DNA of 10,418 nt from CALMEC01 sp964440285 (GTDB lineage: Bacteria > Actinomycetota > Thermoleophilia > Miltoncostaeales > Miltoncostaeaceae). Below, piece after piece: positions 1-5,564 of this stretch. Below the pieces are notes generated by a model that saw only the letters and a program-made list of their open reading frames with translations, was not told the DNA's origin and ran no database searches. The DNA is taken from contig CAYTRV010000070.1 in assembly GCA_964440285.1 (NCBI GenBank), forward strand, positions 1-10,418, written 5' to 3'. Both the position numbers and the translations under genes were made by a program. How positions within the stretch are numbered: position 1 is the first letter of the stretch; each line of letters begins with the position of its first letter.

Positions 1-1
1 G

Positions 2-649
2 CTCCAGAATCCGCGCGGCGTGCCGACGGCCGTGCGGGTCGGCCTGCGGCGCCTTGCCGCGTCGGGCGACGCCGGCCGGCGACGTCGTGGCTCGCTGGTT
101 CGCGCGCACGCGCTGCTCGCGCTCGCGAGACTGGGCGACGGCGAGGGAGTCGGCCTCGCGACGTCGATCGTGAAGTCGAGCGTCGAGGATCCCCACGTGC
201 GCCGTTCCGCGGTGCTGGCTCTCGGGCTCCTGGCGCCGCGACTCGAGGGAGCGGAGCGCGAGATCCTCACCGGGACCGGCGGCAGTGACGCCCTCCGCGA
301 GCTCCAGCCGGTGACCGACGCAGACGAGCTGCGCCGGGCCGCTGCAGCGACCCGCTCGGTGTACGTCGCCGAGGCGATCACCGAGTACATCCTCGAGATC
401 GCCGACGCGACCCGCATCCATGAGGGTGTGTCGCTCGGCGCCAGCCCCCGCGCCAGCCTCAGCCTCCTCCGTACGGCACAGGCAACGGCGGTGATCGCCG
501 GGCGCCGGTTCGTGACCCCGGACGACGTCAAGGCGATCGCGCCGGGTGCGCTGGCCCATCGGCTCATACTCTCGGGCGGCGCCGACCTCGCCCGGAGCCG
601 AGCGCTCGTCGAGGGGATCCTCCGGAGGCTCCCGCCGCCTCGGGGATGA
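2..649 (+). CDS. MoxR-type AAA+ ATPase C-terminal (lid) region fused to HEAT-like repeats, 5' partial
   Basis: The frame is open from the left edge. GTG at 20 is the first possible start in the window, but the gene probably begins upstream. Counting from that GTG, residues about 79-209 match the end of MoxR ATPases: the EREIL segment, the lid motif LGASPRASLSLLRTAQA (139-155), FVTPDDVKAIAP and the AHRLIL tail. MoxR proteins are chaperone-like ATPases that usually act with DUF58/vWA partners, and the next two genes fit this. Residues about 25-75 do not look like MoxR. They read as HEAT/PBS-lyase-like helices (VRAHALLALARLGDG, DPHVRRSAVLALGLLA), where a MoxR should carry sensor 1 and the EGTYPLPEAQLDRF region. 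No Walker A or B motif is visible. Neither of the other two plus-strand frames of 1-250 gives the missing MoxR segment. The gene is therefore a true fusion, a recombined gene or an assembly join. The MoxR lid call is firm; the rest is uncertain. Confidence 0.75.
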   Translation, partial: LQNPRGVPTAVRVGLRRLAASGDAGRRRRGSLVRAHALLALARLGDGEGVGLATSIVKSSVEDPHVRRSAVLALGLLAPRLEGAEREILTGTGGSDALRELQPVTDADELRRAAAATRSVYVAEAITEYILEIADATRIHEGVSLGASPRASLSLLRTAQATAVIAGRRFVTPDDVKAIAPGALAHRLILSGGADLARSRALVEGILRRLPPPRG

Positions 650-1569
650 CCGCACGGGGCGCGACCAGAGGCGCGTACGTGATCGGCGCGATCGGCGCCG
701 CCCTCGCGCTCGCCGCCCGCACGACCGGAGCGGGATGGCTCATCGTGATCCTGTGCGGGCTCGCGGGCGTGCTGCTCGTCGGAATCATCTGGCCGCGTGT
801 CGCGCTGTCGCGCGTGCGGATCGTTGCCGCCGGGTCGCGGGACGCCACGGTCGGCCAGGCCACCACGATCACCCTCACGCTGCGCCGTGCGGGGATGGGC
901 GTGCGGATGCGGCCGATTGTCCCGCCCGGTGAGGCGACGGCGGCGCTCGACGCGACGCCGGCACCGATCGTCGTGACGCCCGGCCGCCGCGGTCTGCTCG
1001 AGCACATCGACGTCGAGGCGGCATCTGCTGCCCCGTTCGGGCTGGTGTGGTGGCGGCGCCGCATCGCCGCGCCCCTCCGCAGACCGGTGGAGGTCGCCCC
1101 GCGGCGCGGCCAGGCGGAGCGGCCGCCACCGACGACGCGGGAATCGCCGGGCGAGACGGTGGCGAGCGCCGGCGTCGGCGGCGATCACGTTCGGGGACTT
1201 CGGGAGTACCTGCCTGGCGATCCGATCCGGTTGGTGCATTGGCCGGCAACCGCCCACCACGGCCAGATCGTGATCAAGGAACTCGAGCACCCCGAGCGTC
1301 CGCACCTCGACGTCGTCGTCGATCTGCGCGGCGACGTCGCCGCGGCCGAGGACGCGGCCGAACGGGCAATGGATCTCGTGTGCTCGGCGCTGGAGGACGG
1401 TCTCGACGTGACGCTGCACACCGCCGAGGCCGGCGGCCCGCGGAGCGCGCCGGTCGCGGGACCGCTCGACGCCGGCCGGCGCCTGGCGCGGGCGGTCGCC
1501 GCGGCGCCGCCGCCGGTCGACGCGGCGGGCGAGGTGGTGCGGATCGGCACGGCGCGGCGGCCGGCGTGA
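646..1569 (+). CDS. DUF58 domain protein (vWA-like, membrane-anchored)
   Basis: This 307-residue protein starts at an ATG that overlaps the preceding stop (ATGA), which implies translational coupling. Two hydrophobic segments near the N-terminus (about residues 9-24 and 27-47) should anchor it in the membrane. A beta-rich stretch follows. The DUF58 signature then lies at about 175-215: GVGGDHVRGLREYLPGD, then IRLVHWPATAHHGQIVIKE. The segment HLDVVVDLRGD begins a vWA-like fold. DUF58 proteins are encoded beside MoxR ATPases and TgpA-like transglutaminases, exactly as here. Their biochemical role is poorly defined; a partner or adaptor for the ATPase is the usual inference. The length is normal for shorter actinobacterial members. 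The family call is confident and the function is not. Confidence 0.93.
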   Translation: MTARGATRGAYVIGAIGAALALAARTTGAGWLIVILCGLAGVLLVGIIWPRVALSRVRIVAAGSRDATVGQATTITLTLRRAGMGVRMRPIVPPGEATAALDATPAPIVVTPGRRGLLEHIDVEAASAAPFGLVWWRRRIAAPLRRPVEVAPRRGQAERPPPTTRESPGETVASAGVGGDHVRGLREYLPGDPIRLVHWPATAHHGQIVIKELEHPERPHLDVVVDLRGDVAAAEDAAERAMDLVCSALEDGLDVTLHTAEAGGPRSAPVAGPLDAGRRLARAVAAAPPPVDAAGEVVRIGTARRPA

Positions 1570-3680
1570 CCGAGCAGCGACCTTCGACGACGTCGCGGTG
1601 GGCCCGGCTTCTCGGCGACATCACCCGGCCGGCCGAGCACTCCCGGGCGCTTCGCCTGGCCACCCTCGCCGCCGTCGTCGCCGCCGCGTCCGCCGTGGTC
1701 GCCAACGACGTCGGCGGGAAGGTCCTGTGGGTGCTCGTCCTGGTCGTGATCCCCGTCGGCGCGGCGGTCTCGTACATTCGGCGCGCCAGCACCAGACCGC
1801 TCGTACCGGCGATCCTCACCGCGATCACGATTGTGCTGACGATCCGGTTCATCGCCGCCAACGGGCAACCCGCCTCGCCGGGCGAGCTTCGCGTGCCGCT
1901 GGCCGAACTGCTCGTGACACTCGAGGCGGTGCGCGCGTTCTCCCTGCGATCGCGGCGAGAGCTGCGATTCGCGCTGACGTCGAGCATCGCTCTGATCGCC
2001 GTCGCGGGGGCGTTGTCGCTGGGAATCGAGTTTGCGGCGTTCGCCGCCGTGTGGGGCACGGCAGCGGTCGCGGCGCTCACCCTCGCGTACCGGAGCGAGC
2101 TCTCCGACCTCGCATCGCCCTCGACGGGCCGACACCGGTCCGCCGCGGTGCCTGTGCGGGCCATGGCCGCGACCCTCGTGGGGGTCGCGGTGGTGGGCGC
2201 GGTCGCGTTCCTGGTGGTGCCGGCCGCGAAGTCCAGCCGGTTCCTTGCGTTCACGGCACGGCTTCCCAGCCAGATCTCGGTGCCGAACCCCGGTGGCCTT
2301 TCGAACCCGTCACTGGGACGCGACGACCCCGGCCGCCCCGGCGGCAACGCCGAGGGACCGGAGTCGTTCGGGTACTACGGGTTCTCGGACCGGCTCGACA
2401 CGTCGCTGCGGGGCAGACCCGACGAGACGATGGTGCTGCGGGTGCGCTCCGCCGCCGCCGACTTCTGGCGCGGCCAGACGTTCGACGTGTGGGACGGCCG
2501 CGTGTGGACGCTGTCGGATGCGCGCACCGCGACTGTGCGGGGTACCAGCCCGTTGCGCCTGTTCGATCCGCCCGACGAGCCTCCCACCGCCGGTGAGGAC
2601 CTCGTCCAGACCTTCTACCTCGAGACCTCCGGTCCGAACGTCATCTTCGCCGCGAACCGACCGACGCAGGTGTACATCCCCCAGTCGACGCTGTTCGAGC
2701 TCTCCGACGGAAGCGTCCGGACCGGTGTCGAGCTCGAACGCGGCGCCGTCTACACCGTCGTGAGCCGCCGGTCGCAGGTCACGGCCCAGCGGCTGCGCGC
2801 CACCGGCAACGCGTCGGCGACGGTCTCGCCGGTGCCGCTGCTCGCCCGGTACACGCAACTGCCGGACGTGCCGGATCGCGTCCACCGGCTGGCAGAGCAG
2901 ATCACCCGGAACGAGCTCAGCACCTACGACAAGGTGCTGGCGATCGAACGGTGGATGGAGGCGAACACCCGCTACTCGCTCGACATCCCGCCGCTGCCGC
3001 CCGGGGAGGACTCGGTGGACCGGTTCCTCTTCGAGGACCGGATCGGGTTCTGCGAGCAGATCGGGTCGAGCCTCGTGGTGATGCTGCGATCGCAGGGCAT
3101 CCCGGCGCGGCTCGCCGTCGGGTACACGCCGGGTGAGCGCAACCCGTTCACCGGACTGTACGAAGTGCGCGCGAAGGACGCGCACGCGTGGGCGGAGGTG
3201 TACTTCCCCGGCCTCGGGTGGCAGGGGTTCGACCCGACGGCGCAGGTGCCGCTGGCGGGCGAGGCGCCGCCGGACGCCGCCCGCGTCGGGCTGCGCGACT
3301 ACCTCGGACGCCACCTGCCGGATCTCTCGCCGCCGCTGCTGGCCGCAATCGCCGCAGGGCTCATCCTCGTCGGCGTGGCGCTGTGGTGGCGTCCGCTCGC
3401 GGCTGGCTGGGTGGGGGGGGGTCGCCGTCGCCGCCGGTCTGGGGCGGACGCGCAGCTTCGGCGGCTGGCGGCGATCGGGCGGGACCTGGGACGGGAGCGC
3501 CACGCCGGCGAGACGGCCCACGAGTACGCGGCGGCGCTGGGGCGGACGGTGCTGCGCGATCCACGCCTCGACGCGGTGGCGGACGCCCTGACCGCCGATG
3601 CGTTCGCCGGCGAGCACCTCAACGAAGCGGAGCGCGAGCGCGTGGAGGCGCTCATCGGGACGCTCGCCGAGCGCCGGTAG
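1566..3680 (+). CDS. TgpA-like membrane transglutaminase (DUF3488 / transglutaminase core / DUF4129-like tail)
   Basis: The start chosen is GTG 1566, which overlaps the DUF58 stop (GTGA) and gives 704 residues. The frame stays open far upstream, but that part only shadows DUF58. About six transmembrane helices occupy residues 30-217, as in TgpA/DUF3488 proteins. An extracytoplasmic region follows, with a transglutaminase-like core at about 440-565. The cysteine-protease-like triad is visible: Cys496 in GFCEQ, His540 in DAHAWAEVYFPGLGW and Asp556 in FDPT. One more transmembrane helix (about 591-608) leads to a cytoplasmic, Arg-rich and helical tail (LRRLAAIGRDL, AHEYAAAL) like DUF4129. In this family the enzyme is thought to act on envelope proteins or peptides; the substrate is unknown. 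A run of nine G at 3413-3421, just after the last helix, is a possible slippage site. Confidence 0.93.
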   Translation: MTEQRPSTTSRWARLLGDITRPAEHSRALRLATLAAVVAAASAVVANDVGGKVLWVLVLVVIPVGAAVSYIRRASTRPLVPAILTAITIVLTIRFIAANGQPASPGELRVPLAELLVTLEAVRAFSLRSRRELRFALTSSIALIAVAGALSLGIEFAAFAAVWGTAAVAALTLAYRSELSDLASPSTGRHRSAAVPVRAMAATLVGVAVVGAVAFLVVPAAKSSRFLAFTARLPSQISVPNPGGLSNPSLGRDDPGRPGGNAEGPESFGYYGFSDRLDTSLRGRPDETMVLRVRSAAADFWRGQTFDVWDGRVWTLSDARTATVRGTSPLRLFDPPDEPPTAGEDLVQTFYLETSGPNVIFAANRPTQVYIPQSTLFELSDGSVRTGVELERGAVYTVVSRRSQVTAQRLRATGNASATVSPVPLLARYTQLPDVPDRVHRLAEQITRNELSTYDKVLAIERWMEANTRYSLDIPPLPPGEDSVDRFLFEDRIGFCEQIGSSLVVMLRSQGIPARLAVGYTPGERNPFTGLYEVRAKDAHAWAEVYFPGLGWQGFDPTAQVPLAGEAPPDAARVGLRDYLGRHLPDLSPPLLAAIAAGLILVGVALWWRPLAAGWVGGGRRRRRSGADAQLRRLAAIGRDLGRERHAGETAHEYAAALGRTVLRDPRLDAVADALTADAFAGEHLNEAERERVEALIGTLAERR

Positions 3681-3686
3681 CCCCGC

Positions 3687-3713
3687 CGCCCGGGGACACC
3701 CCGGTCCCGGGCG
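3687..3713 (+). terminator. GC-rich hairpin after the transglutaminase operon
   Basis: An 8-bp perfect inverted repeat (CGCCCGGG 3687-3694, CCCGGGCG 3706-3713) encloses an 11-nt loop. A nested alternative stem, CCGGGG/CCCCGG with loop ACA, is also possible. It lies 6 nt past the stop codon at 3680. There is no T-run, so it may stop transcription only in the way GC-rich actinobacterial hairpins are thought to, or it may simply protect the 3' end. Its right arm is part of repeat copy A. Confidence 0.5.
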
Positions 3714-3730
3714 ATCAGTAGTTCCTCACG
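3703..3730 (+). repeat. Dispersed CCCGGG repeat, copy A
   Basis: The core reads GGTCCCGGGCGATCAGTAG followed by TTCCTCACG. It shares CGGTCCCGGGCGAT and AGTTCCTC with copy B. It lies 22 nt after the transglutaminase stop and before the beta-lactamase remnant. Confidence 0.7.
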
Positions 3731-3771
3731 TTCCACGTCAAAGTCCCGAGCGCTCGCGGCTAGATCGGCCC

Positions 3772-4505
3772 ATGCCGCTGGGTTCCGTGAGGCGCTGGTC
3801 CCGTCGCGGTCACCGGCGCCAGATTGCCCGCCCCTACCGCGGTGATGTCAGCGGGGTGATCGCGGCCGTGGAGGAGCATCTGGCGCGTGCGGGAGGTCGC
3901 GGCCACCGCGCAATCTCGGCCGCGGTAGTGGCGCGCGGCGAGCCGGTCTTCGCCGGCTGGGGCACCGAAGAGCCGCGTCCGGACAAGCAGACGCATCGGC
4001 TACGGCCTGCTCGGCGACGCGCTCGCCAACGCAGCCGGGAAGCCCCATGAGGACCTGCTGCGCGAAGCATTCTCGCTCCCCTCGGCATGCACGCCACGGC
4101 ATACAGGGCCATTCACGACGGGGAAAACCGCGCCCTCCGATCGAGGACCTCATGCCGGCGGGCGGAAGCCTTCGCTTGAACCTCGTGGACATGTTGACTT
4201 TCCTCGAGGCGTGTCCGTCGCCGGGGGCCCGAGCCGCCGGGGCCGGCCCTCGCGCTCGCGCAGCACCTCCCATCGGATCAACGGCCGGATGAGCATCGGT
4301 CTTGGTTGGCTGATCCCGACGCCGCTCGGGAGGAGCCCGGTCGTCCGGCACAACGGCGGGACGTGGGGGTTCAGGAGCTTCGCCAGCTTCAGCCGGGACC
4401 GCCGCCGTGCAGCGGTCGTGCTGTCGAACTCAGCCCGCTCGGTCGACCGGCTGGGATGGCGGCTGCCAGAAGAAGCAGTGGAAACGGAGACGCGGGCACG
4501 GTTAG
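3772..4505 (+). pseudogene. Decayed class C beta-lactamase / CubicO-type serine hydrolase
   Basis: Homology-like pieces follow each other in the right order but in different frames. The first, from ATG 3772, includes ISAAVVARGEPVFAGWG. The second, at about 3995-4070, reads IGYGLLGDALANAAGKPHED then LLREA. The third, from 4081, is LGMHATAYRAIHDGE. The fourth, around 4152, is PAGGSLRLNLVDMLTFLEA. The fifth, from about 4228, is PEPPGPALALAQ. The sixth, 4277 to about 4480, includes INGRMSIGLGWLIP, HNGGTWGFRSFASF and AVVLSNSARSVDRLGW. HNGGT is the third active-site box of this superfamily. The stretch that should lie between the first and second pieces, with the S-x-x-K nucleophile and the Y-x-N motif, is missing, so about 100 residues appear deleted. 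At least five frame changes and the lost nucleophile rule out a working enzyme. Both borders are approximate. Repeats A and B flank it. Confidence 0.82.
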
Positions 4506-4523
4506 GCGGGTCGCTCACGCCTC

Positions 4524-4551
4524 GGTCCCGGGCGATTCACAGTTCCTCGCC
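4524..4551 (+). repeat. Dispersed CCCGGG repeat, copy B
   Basis: The core reads GGTCCCGGGCGATTCACAG followed by TTCCTCGCC. It matches copy A at AGTTCCTC and copy C at CCTCGCC, and shares TTCACAGT-like sequence with C and D. It begins 18 nt after a TAG (4503-4505) that could have ended the beta-lactamase gene. Confidence 0.72.
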
Positions 4552-4892
4552 GGTCGGTCGGCCGTCTCCTCACCATCACATACGCAGTCTCGCTCGTCCC
4601 GGCGGCGGGTGCCGCACTCGGTGCGGTCGGGAACGTGCTCGAGGTCGCGCCCAGCTCGGCTGGGCCGGCGACTGGCTCTACTTTCCGGGCGTCGCATTGC
4701 TCGTGCTCGGGTTGGCCGGTCACGGTCGCCGTCTCAGCGCGTGGAAGGGCTCGGGTCCTGGCCGTCGTGCCCGCCGGGACCGTCGTCGGGATCGTGTTGC
4801 TCGAGGTCGGGGGCGGTGTCCTCGTGCTGGCCGCGTGGCTTACAGCCGCCGCGGCTGGGCAGAGCCGCCTGCGGCGGGCACTGCTTGGGTGA
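4533..4892 (+). pseudogene. Remnant of a small multi-pass membrane protein
   Basis: Three hydrophobic segments lie in order in alternating frames. At about 4566-4655 the sequence reads LLTITYAVSLVPAAGAALGA then VGNVLEV. At about 4655-4740 another frame gives QLGWAGDWLYFPGVALLVLG then LAGHG. From about 4755 the first frame resumes, with VLAVVPAGTVVGIVLLEVGG then GVLVLAAWLTAAAAG, ending at TGA 4890-4892. Each segment looks like a transmembrane helix with sensible flanking residues, so two frameshifts in one ancestral gene are the simplest reading. No start codon is clear, and the left border is arbitrary because copy B overlaps it. The family is not recognised. It might once have been the membrane tail of the serine hydrolase upstream, since some family members carry C-terminal helices. 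That is only a guess. Confidence 0.55.
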
Positions 4893-4898
4893 CTACCC

Positions 4899-4927
4899 GG
4901 TCCCGGGCAATTAACAGTCACCTCGCC
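4899..4927 (+). repeat. Dispersed CCCGGG repeat, copy C
   Basis: The core reads GGTCCCGGGCAATTAACAG followed by TCACCTCGCC. Outer arms GGTGACT (4888-4894) and AGTCACC (4916-4922) make it an imperfect palindrome. The left arm includes the TGA stop of the membrane-protein remnant. Confidence 0.72.
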
Positions 4928-4975
4928 CAGTCTCACCCATGAGATACGGGACGATCACGGCTCGAGCGGTGATTC

Positions 4976-4992
4976 GGCCCCTTGCTGGGGCC
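4976..4992. terminator. Perfect short hairpin between repeat copies C and D
   Basis: GGCCCC (4976-4981) and GGGGCC (4987-4992) form a perfect 6-bp stem around loop TTGCT. There is no T-run on either side. It lies inside a possible 21-codon reading frame (ATG 4939 to TGA 5004) that shows no sign of being a gene. It may act as a terminator ahead of the SOS promoter. Apart from this hairpin and copies C and D, nothing recognisable lies in 4893-5103. Confidence 0.35.
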
Positions 4993-5000
4993 CCCTGTCG

Positions 5001-5022
5001 GTGACTGTGAGTTGCCCGGGAT
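5001..5022 (-). repeat. Dispersed CCCGGG repeat, copy D (inverted)
   Basis: Read on the minus strand this gives CCATCCCGGGCAACTCACAG then TCAC. It matches copy C at TCCCGGGCAA and CAGTCAC, and copy B at TCACAGT. On the plus strand, GTGAC (5001-5005) and GTGAGT (5007-5012) face GTCAC (5029-5033) and ACTCAC (5032-5037). This copy is therefore also an imperfect palindrome around CCCGGG. Confidence 0.6.
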
Positions 5023-5125
5023 GGATCGGTCACTCACTGGGGATCGACCAGGCGGCTGACCCCCACGGAGTCACCGGCCACGTCCCTCGGGGCTGCGCCG
5101 CCCTTGAACTCCGCCGCCGAATATA

Positions 5126-5139
5126 CGAACATATGTTCG
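5126..5139. promoter_or_regulatory. LexA (SOS) box upstream of the yhcG fragment-imuB operon
   Basis: CGAACATATGTTCG is a perfect palindrome and matches the Gram-positive/actinobacterial LexA operator. The same 14-mer occurs only once more in the window, before dnaE2. A TTGAAC (5104-5109) lies 18 nt before AACATA inside the box, so the box may cover the -10 region. LexA bound here would block transcription of the genes from 5193 onward until DNA damage. Confidence 0.9.
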
Positions 5140-5192
5140 ATGCACCGCCACTCGCCCGCCCTCCTTCACGTCCCCGGAAATCGAGCGCGTAG
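5133..5192 (+). CDS. Possible 19-residue leader ORF starting inside the LexA box
   Basis: The ATG in the centre of the LexA box opens a frame (MFDAPPLARPPSRPRKSSA) that ends at TAG 5190-5192, directly against ATG 5193. The dnaE2 start sits at the same place in its own box (MFALDG). The ORF may be a leader, the remaining N-terminus of a lost gene, or chance. It is proline- and arginine-rich, with no known domain. Confidence 0.25.
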   Translation: MFDAPPLARPPSRPRKSSA

Positions 5193-5564
5193 ATGAGCCA
5201 CCCCGTCGAGTTCGACCAGTACGACGCATTTCTCCGTGAGGTCAAGCAGCGCATCTCCACCGCCCGGGTGCGCGCCGCCCTCGCCGTCAACGCCGAGCTC
5301 GTCGCCCTCTACTGGCAGATCGGCGGACTCATCCTCGAACGCCAGGAACGCCACGGCTGGGGTGGCAAGGTCATCGATCGGCTCTCCATCGACCTTCGCA
5401 CCGCATTCCCGGAAACGAAGGGTTTCTCGCGCACCAACCTGCACTTCGCGAGGAGGATGGCGCAATGGTTCCCAGCCGATGAATTTGTCCCACAGGCTGT
5501 GGGACAAATTCCCTGCACCGCGATCGACGAGGGGCGACGCGCGTACCTCGAGACAACGTCATGA
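5193..5564 (+). CDS. Truncated YhcG-type protein (DUF1016 N-terminal domain only)
   Basis: This 123-residue product begins MSHPVEFDQYDAFLREVKQR. Residues about 8-107 match the N-terminal domain of YhcG/DUF1016 proteins: ALAVNAELVALYWQIGGLI, then GWGGKVIDRLSIDLR, then FPETKGFSRTNLHFARRMAQ. Full-length YhcG is about 330-380 residues, with a C-terminal PD-(D/E)XK-like nuclease domain. Here similarity stops at VGQIP, which lies on a 31-bp palindrome, and 18 unrelated residues follow before the stop. The nuclease part is absent from the window. The stop overlaps imuB's start (ATGA), so translating the fragment could still serve to couple imuB. It occupies the position between LexA box and imuB where imuA often lies. 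The fragment may be inert, or may act as a small binding domain. Confidence 0.8.
   Translation: MSHPVEFDQYDAFLREVKQRISTARVRAALAVNAELVALYWQIGGLILERQERHGWGGKVIDRLSIDLRTAFPETKGFSRTNLHFARRMAQWFPADEFVPQAVGQIPCTAIDEGRRAYLETTS
5481..5511. repeat. 31-bp perfect palindrome at the yhcG breakpoint
   Basis: GAATTTGTCCCACAG (5481-5495) and CTGTGGGACAAATTC (5497-5511) are exact inverted copies around a single G. RNA could fold a 14-bp stem with loop GGC. The stretch is AT-richer than its surroundings and encodes EFVPQAVGQIP of the yhcG fragment. Confidence 0.95.

Noticed and set aside
2..20. QNP near the left edge as the MoxR sensor-1 motif (ATQNP)
   Set aside because: The following residues do not resemble the MoxR sequence after that motif, and the distance to EREIL is about twice what is usual. 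It is probably chance.
1047..1565. Upstream extension of the transglutaminase frame
   Set aside because: It overlaps DUF58 fully and reads as Arg/Gly/Ala-rich filler. The first membrane helix follows the GTG at 1566.
4502..4936. Minus-strand frame across the membrane-protein remnant
   Set aside because: Its two ends (TVNRPGP, TVNCPGP) are just repeat copies B and C translated. The plus-strand helix-like segments are more protein-like.
3681..5125. Integron-type cassette array
   Set aside because: The repeats bound gene units, but no integrase is present and the repeats lack recognisable attC-type R/L boxes.
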